This document shows positions 10,769 through 22,797 of a stretch of DNA of 64,000 nucleotides, piece after piece (positions within the stretch are counted from its first letter, which is position 1; every line of letters starts with the position of its first letter). The translations under genes and the position numbers were made by a program. The stretch is from Harmothoe impar (taxonomy: Eukaryota > Annelida > Polychaeta > Phyllodocida > Polynoidae): the NCBI GenBank assembly GCA_947462335.1, contig OX381705.1:36045570-36109569 (forward strand), written 5' to 3'. The notes beneath the pieces were generated by a model. That model made no database searches and had not been told where the DNA came from. It saw only the letters and a list, made by a program, of their open reading frames with translations.

Positions 10769-13700
10769 ATGCTAATCAAACAGCAATCCCCCATCACCGA
10801 AGGCGTTAGTGACAAAAAGCTGAAATCAGAACTAAACCCATGGCAAAAGAAACTGGAAGATGGAAACTCTGCTGGATCCGGAAGTTGCCCCCGTCATCAG
10901 AAGACCATAAAACAGGCATGGATGAAGTTCTTAGACAGGACATCACTGCAGGGTGTGCCTAACATGGGTCAAGCCACACGCTGGTACCGGAAGCTGTTTT
11001 GGGCAATCTTCTTCCTTGTTGCAATTGGTATTTGCACCTATCAGGTTAGCAGTTCAAAATAGTGAATTTAACACAATGAGGGGATGTTTAGCTTTATGGA
11101 GATCATCATTGCATTTTGTTCCAACGCTGGCAGACTAATTAGATATACATTCCCATATACTGGTTAACATGGCTATTCTATATACATGGCTTGATTAGTG
11201 ACAATTGGTTCAATTGGTATTACTATACAAAAATAGAAAATACCATTCATTCATGACAACTATGATCCTCTTGATACTAAAACCGATATTTACAAGTGAG
11301 TACATTTGGCTGAAAAAAATGGTAGGCTATCAATTGCTCTGGACCTGAATATACAATATCAAACCGCTCAGTAAATGATTACCGATATTATTCTATCATT
11401 TCAGATCAATATATATATATAACGAACAGTTTAAAAAAATTGTTGTTTAATATATTCACTTATAAGATGGCCCAACTAGCAGTCAACTACCTGGGTTTTG
11501 GTACAAACGTGGTAATGTCATTGGGATTTGGGAGTCAACACTTTCCTGCTGTTACCATATGTAATCTGAACAAGCTCCGCAAAAGTCAGATTCACCGCAC
11601 ACCACCAGAGCTACAGCAATTTGTGGTAAGTGAAAGACTAATAATGCCCATCCTTATCTCATTGATAATACTCCTATAGCGCTCAATGTATGAATCATGC
11701 GATACCATCAGACACAACTATTTACAAATGCATATCTTATATATTCTTCAAATGATCGAATGCATTAGTCTACATGCTATCAAAGGGATACTAGCGGAGG
11801 GAAGGACATATTGCTATACACCCCTAAGAGGTGGTTATATTTTAGAGCTCTTTTTCTCTTTGAGAGCCAGGGTATCTAACAGGATCCGTACCACAACGGT
11901 TGATTATCAACCTCAGAACCCAACAGCTAACCGACTGCTCCACCGGGACTCATGCAATGATACTTATCACTGAATAGTATATGTACTGCTTCTGCCTTTT
12001 GAGCCAAATGAGTAACACTATCTAAAAACTTTGAGGGGTTGGAACGCCATTTGATCCAATGCCAACTAGAAGTACCCTGTACCTTAGCAGCAGGACCACA
12101 CAGGCACATGTGTCTGAGCCTGTTATCTAGGGCCTATCCTGGTGAGGGATTGTCCCATTAGACAAAGTTAACAGTGCTGTTTAGTTGGTGCTGCTGTTGT
12201 GTAAATCGGGGGCTTTTTTTCTCTTTTTTTCTTTTCTCTTTTTTTCTTGAAATATCAGAATAGCCAACTAGATCTATGGGTCTATGGTGGTGAGGCATTG
12301 TCCCATTACACAAAGTTAAGAATGCTGTTTAGTTGGTGCTGCTGTTGTATAATTCGGTCTATGGTGGTGAGGCATTGTCCCATTACACAAAGTTAAGAAT
12401 GCTGTTTAGTTGGTGCTGCTGTTGTATAATTCGGGGGCTCCGCCCCCCACCCCCCTTTTCCCTCTTTTTTACTATATTTCTTTTTTTTTGAAAAAATATC
12501 ATTGTTATAATCCTCGGCCTTCGGCCTTAGCTTATATCAATGATATTGCCTCTCAGCTACCAGAAGTATATCCAGTACTTAATCTAGTGATATGGCAGGA
12601 ATATTTAACACCCGATACAATATCCTATTATATTCAGGAGAGCGGCAAAGACTATAGTTCCTAATTTCCCCCACCTGATGGTATCAGAATGGACTTGAGC
12701 AAGTGTGGCTAATGTTATCAAACTGAGTTAGAGTTTAGGATTTCGCATTTGGTATAATTAAAATTACATCTGCGTGCTCAGTAGATGCCAAAAGAAAGAG
12801 GTAATTCTTATAAAATACTATAGTGTATTATGCCAGTTAGTCTAAACAACATTTAATTTCATAAGAGTATTTATTTACGCTGCATGAAGCCAGAAATCAT
12901 GTCACTCCATTTGTTCTTATTCAGGAAACTGAGTTTACTGATGACATCAACTACACCCACCTAGACCCAGTTTTCATGAAGTCAGACGACTTGGGGAATG
13001 GCAGGACGGGCTATGGCCGTAGAACACGCATGGACAAGTACCAACAGGAATTCAAGTGGCTCATTGGTGGGATGGATCCGTAAGTGGAACCAGAAATGAT
13101 TATTAGTCTTTTAGCTGTTCATGTTTGTCAGGATTAAGTTTTTTTGTGACGATTTGTTGCTACGCTCCTGCTAATATGAACACAAAGCAAGCGCCTGTTA
13201 TACCCACATATCAAGCATATCAATAGTTCCTTGGGGTCGATTCAAGAGGAATAGATATTGTATATTTTCCTTAGGTGCAATAGTCACTTTGTGTAGAGAT
13301 AACATCTTGAATTCTCAAAACTTGTGCAATAGATAATGTTTCTACAAGCATCCATAACGGTTTTTCAAACACATACAAAGAAACCCCTTCATTAAAGATA
13401 CAATCTCACCTAGTTAAATGTAATTCTCTGTTGATATAATGTGTGCGTTATTAGAAGTATTTGATGACTCTTTGCCAACCGATGACATAATAAATTTCTA
13501 TAGGGCAGGGGAACCAACCTCACAGGCACTCATACCCCGGATTGGGTGTGCAAACAGCCCTTGTTAACCTGTTGAATTTACCCTTAGAGGCATTGAATTT
13601 GAAGCTTTATTCTCCCATCATAGTCTACATTTGATACCCTTAATACGTGTACAGGCTGCTTTCTTTATGTAATGTGTTCTGTTGAACAATAGGAAATCAG

Positions 13701-16700
13701 TTACTGAAAACGAGGCTATGTGCAAATACGATAGAAGTACCGTCTGAGCTGTGTTTGGTGAAGTACCATCATTAACAACATATGATACGCCTCCAATCAC
13801 ACAGGATGGGGGTCTGAATGTATTTGGGCCCCACAAAACTTGCCAAGACCCTATAGTATAATACATATTATTCCCAAACCTTACATATGAAAAGTAGGGG
13901 CTGAGGGGCCCGGGTCCCAAACCGGAACCAAATGGGCTTCAAACACTACTTTTCTATAAAATTCCCATAAAAGTATTGTGTATTCCCATAAAAGTATGTG
14001 TCATAAAAAATGATGCTTCAAGTCGGTTCGGTTGGGCCCCCCTACGCCTCTGAAAGGATATGACAACTTGAGACTAACGAATAATGTTCCATTATTTTAA
14101 GTCATGTGAGATGGAAAGTAGGCCACCACATGGAGAACATGCTGATGTCCTGTGAATTTGGTGGCCGCGACTGCTCTTATAGGTAAGACATGGATTGAGA
14201 TACTTACGAAACTTTCATCACAAAGGTATTATTCTGGATGGTTTTGGTATTTATGAACGAAGAATAACAAACAATTTAGGATTTTACCAAATTGAACACC
14301 ATTTTCTTGGAACCAGCCTCCTGGTGTATTAGAGTGCTTACCATGATATCACACTTGCTCAATATGGTCACACCCATATTTTCATATTTTCATAAATTGC
14401 ATGGTACCTCAGAAAAAAATACATTTTTTATCTGCAGGAACTTAAGCCATCACTTTTCAAGAGACTATGGGAATTGTTTCACCTTCAATAGTAACGAACT
14501 CCGTAGTGAAAGTCTTGTGGCTGAGCGTTGGGGAGAAAGGTTTGGTGAGTACTGAACTGCCTTATTATGATTAATCAATGTATTGCACATTTTGGGGGGA
14601 AAAACACCACCATAGGCCAATGAGTATGACCGCCCTCATTCACTAGATATGATACTACATGGATCTAATAAATTTATATTTAGAATATACCACGTAAAAT
14701 AGCCGTTTAAACGTAAGCTAGTGTAACCAATTCAATAAGTACACTGTAAATAATAATTGTAAGTACACAGAATAGTCACATTCTACTGTATACCCACACT
14801 AAACTGTAGGCCTACAGTAAAGTCTACTAAAGACTTGTACTAGTTATCTAGATTCAACTGTTAAGGTGGGTGTCTACAATGGGTTTAAAGTAATTCATTT
14901 TACTTAAAATCTTTTCACAAAATACCTTACATCACTCGGAACCAAACAGTAAAATGAAAAGTAGGAGGTCCCGAGCTACTTTTTGAAATATTGAATTAAA
15001 AAAATAAGAAATTCCTGAATACTAAAGCAGAAAATTGTTTCTGAGTGATAGCAGTGAAATGATTGTCATTAAAAACTCCCCTAAAACATTCTTTAGATCA
15101 TTTCTGAAATAAAATTATAACTTTTAACATTTACTCCCATGCACAAATCAGTTTTGAACGAGGAATTGAAAGAAAAAACAGTCAATCAATCAATTGAAAG
15201 ATAGTCTTTCCTATACAACCAGCCGCAGCACAGCCTCGGAGGCACAATGGGATTGATGCAGAACTCACACCCCGGGGTTGTGGGTTCGTTCCTTGGTCAA
15301 TTCACAATTTTACCTATAGTACTGTTGTACATACAAGGGCATGTTTACAAGTTAGCCGCGCAGAAAATGGCACAATATGCATGTTCCCTACCATAGGCAC
15401 CCACATTAACTGTGTGTATTAGTGAAACCTATTTCTTGACAACAATATAATCTTGGATAATAAAGTTACATTTCGATAATTATCTTCATGTACATTCTCT
15501 TTACATTCCTGTTTGACAAAGGGCTGGAACTAATCCTGAACATAGAGGACTACGAATACCTGCACCGTATAACTGTTGACCAGGGTCTTGTTATCAGAAT
15601 CCACGCCTTTGGCACCATGCCTACAATGACAGATGATGTTTATGCTATCGCACCAGGGTTGGTTAATAGGATCTCTGTCTCTGGGGTAAGTCTCTATATA
15701 AATGTTATGGTATCATCCAACTCACACAATTTCCCCTAGTTCAGTTAAAATGTCTGAAAAGGTCTAGGATCTAAATGCATTATATAAATGCAATACATGT
15801 CCAAATTCGCTTAGTTGTCATGCAGCGAATGTTTGTAATGGGATGATTTGATTTTGCAAACAATTCTTTGATCACAACCTACTCATTCCCTTTAATGAAA
15901 TACCCAAAAGAAACAAGGGGAATGGACGAAGGTGTTTTCACTCTAGCACTACTCAATCAGAACTGAATCAGGTAAGTCCCAGTGCTGGTTATATACCAGC
16001 AGCATGTCAACCCAAGTGATACCCAAAAGAATGCACACACATATTTTAATGACTGAGGTGTCAATCAATGCCACTGTTATTTGACTACCCGGTACTCAAT
16101 AGTATGTTGAATGAGAGGGGCCCTTGATGGGGGGGGGGGGATCCCCATGTCGCGTGTCGGTTTTGAGAAATGACCATGTCGCATGTCTATGTCCCATGTC
16201 GATTTTAAGAACTGCCACGTCCCATGTCACCATATCCTTTTAAGCCTCATGTCGCATGTCACTAGTCCTCATGTCACATGTCGATTTTAAGAAATGCCCA
16301 TGTCGCCATATCGAATATAGAGCCATATGGTAAACACAAAATGCACAATTACGTTTTACCTACTTCATATGTCGATATCAGGTATTGCGTCTTTGGTGTT
16401 TATGATTACATTGTTCGTTTTTACCACAGACTACCATAACACGCCTTGGTGGTAAATATGGAGAATGTGGGGACAAAATAGGATTCCAGACGGATTATGG
16501 GTATAAGTATACGAGAGAGGTAGGCAAGATGTTATCAAATGTAATAATGATTTGATAATTATTAACTTAAATTGAAATCCTTCTAATGCTTTCAACCAAA
16601 ATCATGACATGCAAAGTACAAGAGTATGCCATGGACCCATGGCTGCAGGTGTCTAACGGCTGGCAGGAATTGTACACTCTAATGTATATGTGTGTTGCGG

Positions 16701-19700
16701 GGACACTAATTTAAACTGTAACACGCTATTGACATTAACACACTTTTGGCATGTATGTAGTGTGTTTCAAAAGAACGTGGCTCCCAGAAAAAAGCGTGTA
16801 AACGTAACACACTTTTCTTGGTGTACTGCGTGACATTATACCCACTTGCATGGTATTCCCACCAGCTTGTTCTGCCAGTCCTCAGATATCTACCCGGTGA
16901 ACCTTTATTTTCCAACCCTTCCACACTCGCTCTTTATTCACCCAATCCCCTCCAGTCAATATCAAGAGGAAGGGAATGGAAACGGGTAGTAACATTGAGT
17001 GCTAGTCCATGATAGATAGCAGGTTTTCTGGAAATAAGAATTCAGTGCAACGTACAATATTATGATCTATCTTTAGCCTTGCTATACCTTCAGATATGAT
17101 TTGTGCATTCTGTGGAAAAGTCATTTGACGGTAGTTAACACTTTGAAATGTGTATTTGGTATAAATCATTACATTGGTGAATGTATGTTTACATTACAGG
17201 CATGTCTAGATACATGTGAGGACCGACTGATTACCTCCAGGTGTAACTGTTATCGCTCAGACTACGTAGAAAACTATCCGAGGAAACTGACCTCCTCACC
17301 TAATGATACTGGTACTCCTGCACTTCGTCCTTGCAACAATAATGGTTTGTTGTTATTCTGCTAATTTAAACGTATGTGTAGTTATCAATATATACATAGG
17401 TAACATTTTAAGCAATTGGTCTGAATACTCAAAAGTGTTAACTTACATGACCATTATAAATATGGCTTATGAATAATAAGTGGTGATTACATTAAGCTAA
17501 CGTTGTTGCTAATAAAATGTTTACTTTAGACTGCATGTGTATTTGGGAGGTAATCGTGAATAAAACTGACAATCCTGACCTGTGTGGATGTCTACCTCCC
17601 TGTCAGTAAGTATGCTATTACTGAGTTCAAATGGTTTTAAACGTAAACTAAATAACTAAATTAACAGATGTGTTCAGGTAATCGGTAAGGAAAATCGGAT
17701 GAAAGTGTCATTTTTACAATTTTATTTGTTAACAGTGAGCCGTTCTTTGATGCACGTCATTCCTGCAGTCTCTGGCCTCATGTAGATCGTTGGGTAGGTT
17801 TTATTTCCATGGTCTTATGGGATGTTTCACCAGAAGTAATGGAAATCGCATACCTATATTTAGTACCGATATTCTTTTTGTTTAACCAATGAGATTACAG
17901 CTCTATACACTGGCTCCAATAAGGGAGTGTTCATTTATTAGTTATTGGGGGGCATGGTGGGTTGGGGGGGGGGGGGCGTAAAAAATGTTGCCCCTTCTCG
18001 AGGGTGTGCTCTGCCCCGTATTTGCCCACGGATTTATTTTTCTCGCCTGTATCATAATTGTACATACATAAATGTACCTTTCTCCACCTGACCGTACTGG
18101 CAGAACGTGTTCAACCTTTACATGATTAATGGTCAATAAACCTATTCAAAAAAAAAGGAAGGCTGTGGACATATTGTATTTTGTGGACACTTTGTGATGG
18201 GAGGCTGTGGACTAAGCTGCGGACAATATGGGTCACAACAGGGGGGGTCGTAAAATATTCTGTCCCCTCTTGGGGGAGGGCATAAAGAATTAAGCCCCTT
18301 TTTAGCAAAAGAAAAAGGGGGGAGCCTTTGGCGAGGAGGGGGTGTGCAAAATATTCTGTGTGCACTAGATGAGGGAGCGCAAACAATTAATAAATAAACA
18401 CTTCCTAAATGATTCAAAAATCAATTGTTTCATAATGCATATGTTACAATGTGTAATAAACACATACCCCCCCCCCCCAATCAGATTACAAATGTCGAGA
18501 GTTTTACACAAACTATAACATGTAATAGTATATAGTACGGACCAGTGTGACTGTCAAACTCGTATTTCAGCTGTTAACAATGAAAACCCTTCACCGTGTA
18601 TCCCGGGGGGGGGGGGGCACTTGAATTTTTGTTGACACGGGTGTGCGGCTGGACCTCCGACACCCCTTACCCTTGTTATGGCAATTTTTACCTCAAAATG
18701 TTACCCTTGTTATGGCATTTTCGGCCAAAAGCTCCTAGGTTTGGGGAAAAAGTAATAAAATAGACCATGTTTGGTAAAATCTCCTCGAGAAATTAACTCT
18801 TGTGCGAATTTTCTTGTAAGAAAATGTGATGTTTTAGTGAAAAATGGGAAGTTTTGGTAAAATCTCGGACATTTTCTTGAAAAGTGGACCCTTGTCATGG
18901 GGAATTTTGTAGAAAAAGTACCCTTGCCAGCCGCACACATGTGTATACAAAGTGCCCCCCCCCCCCCCCGGGCCGTGTATTTATATGCAGTAAAGAAATT
19001 AATACTGGCTGCCTCGTCTACACCATATAGCTGTCAACAAATTGAAAGTTGACAGCTGCTTTAGTTTGGGTATGGGTCAGTGTATTCTTTTCTAATCTAA
19101 TCTAAATCCCTTCTGTGCTTTCGAAACTATAGTATATTTCGACCTCACAAAAGTTGAATGATTTCATGCCTTCTAATACAAACACTGTCTGGGTGTTACC
19201 TCACTACATGTGTAACAGGAGGCCGTTATAAAGTACACATGTAAACACATTTCGGAGGAACGATGTGAGGAGCTGAGCAACACACCTTCAAATCAGAGAA
19301 TACCAATATTGAGGTAACATTTACATTATTTTATTTTCTCCACGTTGATATAATCAAGGTAATATATTGTTGGGAGTGAAGGGGTGAGAGGTGGAACTTT
19401 TGGGATTCTCTTGTATAATAGGATACTATTTGAGGGTTGCAATACTAAAATTAGGTTCCCGCTCAGACAGTCTATTCAATCGATGATTTATGTTGAAGCT
19501 GTAAGAAAAAATGCAATGTACATGTATGAACAGGCGTTGTTTCTCTTTTATTCATATTCCAGGCAAAACTATATGTCTGTTCGTGTTTTCTTTTCGAGTT
19601 TAAAGACTCAAGAGATGAGCGAGGCAGAGGCTTACGAGGTAGGGACTGCATGTGTCTTGTCGCATGGCTTAAGCTCAACTTCACTGTCAAATAAAATCCA

Positions 19701-20008
19701 AACAAATGGTCAGCAGTAATTGTTACAGTATTAGTATAGATATGATGACCTGTAATGACGAAGAAGATCCATGAATAACAAAGAAAAATGAATGTAATCT
19801 TAATTCACCTTGTCATCCACAGGGCTCCCAGTTCCTGTCTGACTTTGGTGGTACAGTCGGCCTGTACGTGGGAGCCTCCCTCTTTACCCTGGTTGAACTA
19901 TTTGATGCCATCTGTGAGACATTCTCCATCCTGTGTGCAAAGACGTGGAGAAAGTATGGGAAAGCTAATAGAGTTAACAAGGATGGTCCACATGAGAGTC
20001 ACTTGTAA
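10769..20008 (+). CDS. DEG/ENaC-family sodium channel, copy B (complete, 13 coding exons)
   Basis: Coding exons: 10769-11044, 11467-11625, 12925-13079, 14102-14182, 14438-14544, 15522-15685, 16430-16519, 17200-17344, 17530-17605, 17736-17793, 19219-19313, 19563-19638, 19823-20008. All borders are GT/AG and all phases agree, giving 555 residues, normal for degenerin/ENaC/ASIC subunits. Visible landmarks: FLDRTSLQG (about 54-62), TM1 (about 74-90), FPAVTICNLN (118-127), YGNCFTFN (234-241), GLELILNIE (260-268), Cys-rich domain (345-440), GAS selectivity filter (511-513) inside TM2 (about 502-528), short charged tail. Expected role: subunit of a trimeric, probably amiloride-sensitive, plasma-membrane cation channel; the gating stimulus cannot be inferred. 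The usual His-Gly before TM1 is Gln-Gly here. Intron 10 holds two MITEs. The start codon is the only Met upstream of TM1 in a suitable frame; extra 5' UTR exons are possible. Confidence 0.92.
11880..11952 (-). repeat. tRNA-like (SINE-type) sequence in intron 2 of copy B
   Basis: On the minus strand, GGTGGAGCAGTCGGTTAGC resembles a pol III A box / D arm. About 50 nt later GGTACGGATCC matches the B-box consensus GGTTCGANTCC at 9 of 11 positions. No full cloverleaf was folded. Best read as a tRNA-derived SINE head. Confidence 0.45.
12136..12440. repeat. Tandem repeat, about 78-bp unit, in intron 2 of copy B
   Basis: The phrase beginning GGTGAGGCATTGTCCCATTA and ending in TTGGTGCTGCTGTTGT occurs at about 12140, 12288 and 12366. 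The last two copies are directly adjacent (period about 78 bp) and nearly identical; the first is more diverged and separated by a T-rich stretch. Confidence 0.8.
15222..15300 (+). repeat. tRNA-like (SINE-type) sequence in intron 5 of copy B
   Basis: GGCACAATGGGATTGATG resembles an A box, and GGGTTCGTTCC at 15282-15292 is a near-consensus B box at the right distance. The ends are not defined and no poly(A) tail is evident. Confidence 0.4.
16117..16330 (-). mobile_element. MITE of the GGGCCCT/cgacatgg family, minus orientation
   Basis: It begins GGGGCCCTTGATGGGGG and consists of iterated CATGTCGATTTTAAGAA-like words, the reverse complement of the units in the copies at 40165-40386 and 45806-46021. 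It ends near GAGCCATATGG, the counterpart of the ATATGGCCC start at 40165. It lies in intron 6 of channel copy B. No target duplication survives. Confidence 0.65.
17923..18405. mobile_element. MITE, TAA target duplication, in intron 10 of copy B
   Basis: Left end GGGAGTGTTCATTTATTAG and right end, reversed, GGAAGTGTTTATTTATTAA form imperfect terminal inverted repeats. TAA flanks both sides (17920-17922, 18406-18408). 483 bp, G-run-rich, non-coding. The 3-bp TWA duplication suggests a PIF/Harbinger-type mobiliser. Confidence 0.7.
18602..18972. mobile_element. CCCGGGGG-ended element with 8-bp target duplication
   Basis: Left end CCCGGGGG...GCACTT and right end its reverse complement, flanked by CCGTGTAT at 18594-18601 and 18973-18980. 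The 371-bp interior is built from degenerate TTACCCTTGTTATGG-type units and has no transposase. Relatives lie at 23483-24176 and 53389-53905. It sits in intron 10 of channel copy B and is absent from the equivalent 219-bp intron of copy A. Confidence 0.85.
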
Positions 20009-20263
20009 TATGGAGGATTGCCTTTATCAAAAACGTTTGAGAATTGTCCAAATACTGCCAATGTGAAACAGCCTGCCGTTCGCGTCATATTGGTGAATAT
20101 AGATTTCAGGAAAATAATTATGATTGTGAACTATGATATATATTACATCAACTGATATATAAGTAGTTGAGTACATGATATCTACTTTAGTAATAACAGC
20201 CCTTTTCAGCAACATTATAAGCATTAGCATAATACGTTTTGTGTGTTATTCTTATTGTGAGAA

Positions 20264-20269
20264 AATAAA
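20264..20269 (+). terminator. Candidate poly(A) signal, channel copy B
   Basis: AATAAA about 255 nt after the copy B stop codon and ahead of the first downstream repeat element. Confidence 0.55.
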
Positions 20270-20428
20270 TCACTGCTTTCCACTGAAATGAACAGTATTT
20301 GTCATACATATTTACATGCACGATTCAAGCCTTTGCCTGGTTATAAGGACTACACTCTTGGATGGCCGAATTTGGGAGAGTTTATGATTAAAAACAATTC
20401 AAATCTTCACCCCAATAGTACGCCCCCT

Positions 20429-21451
20429 GTTAGGCTAGATAGTCTCAAAATTGCAAGATAGTCTCAAAATATTATGGTTTGGTGACAACATTGCAACCCT
20501 CAGGCTAGATAGTCTCAAAATTGCGAGATAGTCTCAAAATACACATCAGGTGGATAGTCTCAAAAATTTTGAGACTATCTTGCACCCCTCAGGTTAGATG
20601 GTCTCAAAATTGCAAGATACACATGTAGTCTCAAAATACTATAGTTTTGTTAGGGAGTGTTCATTATTTATGGCAGGGGGGGGTGAGCATTTGAGGGGGG
20701 GGGGGCAATTTTTTTAGGGGTATTCAAAGGGGGGGGCCTTTTTTTTTACCCTATTCTTAGGGGGGTGCCTTTTTTTTTAGGGGTATTCCTAAAAATGTCG
20801 CGAATTTAGTACGTTGAAATGTCACGAATTTTGGTAACAGCCTGTGTTATATTTTACCAAATTACGACAATATTTTCTAAAATTTTCTTCAAACTCCCAG
20901 CAAATTTCTCACTGCATCACTTTTGACACTCAGAATAGCCCACCGTTTTGTCAGTCTTCAAAAAAGTGCCGGCCTCATGTAAGCACTGAGGGTAAGGGAG
21001 CTTCCAATTTATAAGCACTGGGGCCCTTAAACTCAATGGTATGTAAGTCAAGTGTCTGAGGTTTGACTATTATCACTCACCAGCGAGTATCATGAGATGT
21101 TTACACTAAAACACCTTACAAATGGATGTATTTATTGCAAGGTAGTAAATTGTAGGTAAAAAAGTGCCCAGGATTAAATGCATACAATTAGTAGACACCA
21201 ACATCGTTTTTGTAATAAAGTTGAAAACGATCCAGGGTGAGGGGGGGGTGCTTTTTTTTCAACCTATTCCGAGGGGGGGGGCCTTTTTTTTTCAACCTAT
21301 TCCGAGGGGGGGGGCCAATTATTTTTGACGTATTTGATTTGCCAAACGCTCACCCCCCCCCCCCCGCCTGCCATAAATAATGAACACTCCCTTAGTATCT
21401 TGCAACCCTCAGGCTAGACTATCTCGCAGTTTTGAGACTATCTAGCCTAAC
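20429..21451. mobile_element. Element with iterated GATAGTCTCAAAAT, split by a nested MITE
   Basis: The ends are inverted copies of GTTAGGCTAGATAGTCTCAA. Inside the left arm the word GATAGTCTCAAAAT recurs about seven times in roughly 210 bp, once inverted; the right arm carries inverted copies. The TTA-duplication MITE at 20653-21391 interrupts it: without that MITE the element is only about 280 bp. The outer target duplication is not clear. Confidence 0.7.
20653..21391. mobile_element. MITE, TTA target duplication, nested
   Basis: Left end GGGAGTGTTCATTATTTAT and right end its exact reverse complement, flanked by TTA (20650-20652, 21392-21394). 739 bp, with G runs just inside each end and no transposase. 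Same terminal motif as 17923-18405, 23557-23843 and 52014-52295. Confidence 0.85.
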
Positions 21452-21728
21452 CCCTTAGACTTCCGCTTTTTCAAATACTGGATCTGATCCCGCTGTGATA
21501 TATATACATGTATATACAGAATGAGAAGTATAGTTAACATATATATGTTCCACATAATATGCATTGACATTAGGGTGGGTACAAAATCTAGTTGTTATAC
21601 ATATATGAACCTTCACCATCACAGCTAGATGTATCAATTAATTACTAAGGCTATCAATGTTCTTATCAGTTTGACAGGGTGACCCATAAAAGTCCATTCA
21701 TACCACCCTTAATGCGCACCTTCCGCTG

Positions 21729-21774
21729 GCTGCAACCAATGAGTATATAGACTCTATATACTCATTGCTGCAAC
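21729..21774. repeat. 30-bp palindromic insert between 8-bp direct repeats
   Basis: GCTGCAAC at 21729-21736 is repeated at 21767-21774. Between them lies a hairpin with 13-bp arms (AATGAGTATATAG) and a 3-base loop. It looks like the residue of an 8-bp-duplicating transposon that lost its interior. Confidence 0.55.
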
Positions 21775-22371
21775 CTATGTAACAGCTGAATGTCTCTACT
21801 CCACCCACCAAGGCACACACACTAGGCGGCAGGTATAGGGCAGGTAGGGATGGGAACTACAAACAGACATACAGCTCCACCACCCCAGAACCACCCCTGT
21901 ACACCCCAGACCATCCATAAACTGAATCACCTCCCACCCTGCTAATGTATGCAGAAATACGTGTTTTACGTCAAAATTCAACTTAGGGTGTACATGTTAA
22001 TTGTGTGAAAGTGGCATCTTTCCATCTGCAATCCAGATTGTTGCTAAATTAGAGTCTAAACTACAGAACTGTTATCTCAATAGCCTCAATGTATATATGG
22101 CTATGAACATGAGGGGATAAGCAGACATAGGATATAAGTATGATCACTATATGGATAGCTACAAACCGTTGATTATGCTAAGTATAAGATAATGAGATTA
22201 CTAATAAAACCCCACCTTTTTATATATTAGGTGATATTGACGTGGTTTAGACTAAAGTTAAACGAGTACGGCTGGTGCTAGTTGGGAAATGAGCTAAAGT
22301 CGTCTCATAAATGAAAAATACTGTGTGAAGTCAACATTTGATGTTTTCTCGGTCGATACATTTTAAATACA

Positions 22372-22797
22372 AACGTTTTTATTTAAACAATGTAGAAACA
22401 TTATATAATGTCATGGAAACAAACATTCTCCTCTAGACCTTATAGAAAGGTTAAATAACCTTCTAGATCTAGCAACGTTTGCAATATGAACTATTTAGAA
22501 ACGTTAAAACAATGTTTCCAAAGAAACGTGATGTTCTCCTTTGATCTAAAACATTTAGAAATGTTCAATAACGCTTCGAATACCAACGTTTTTATTTAAA
22601 CCATGTAGAAACATCATACAATGTCATGGAAACAAACGTTCTCCTCTAAACCTTTTGAAAAGGTTAAATAGCATTCTAGATAGCAACGTTTGTAATATGA
22701 ACTATATATAGAAACGTAAAAAAAAAAACGTTTTAAAAAAAACGTTCTCCTGCAAACCCTGTAAAACGTTTTCAAAAGTTAAATAACGTGTTTTTTT
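22372..22797. repeat. Two tandem copies of a 213-bp AACGTT-rich unit
   Basis: AACGTTTTTATTTAAAC starts both 22372 and 22585, and the two halves stay alignable throughout with substitutions and A-run expansion. AACGTT and GAAACGTT words recur in both orientations. Non-coding. Confidence 0.75.
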
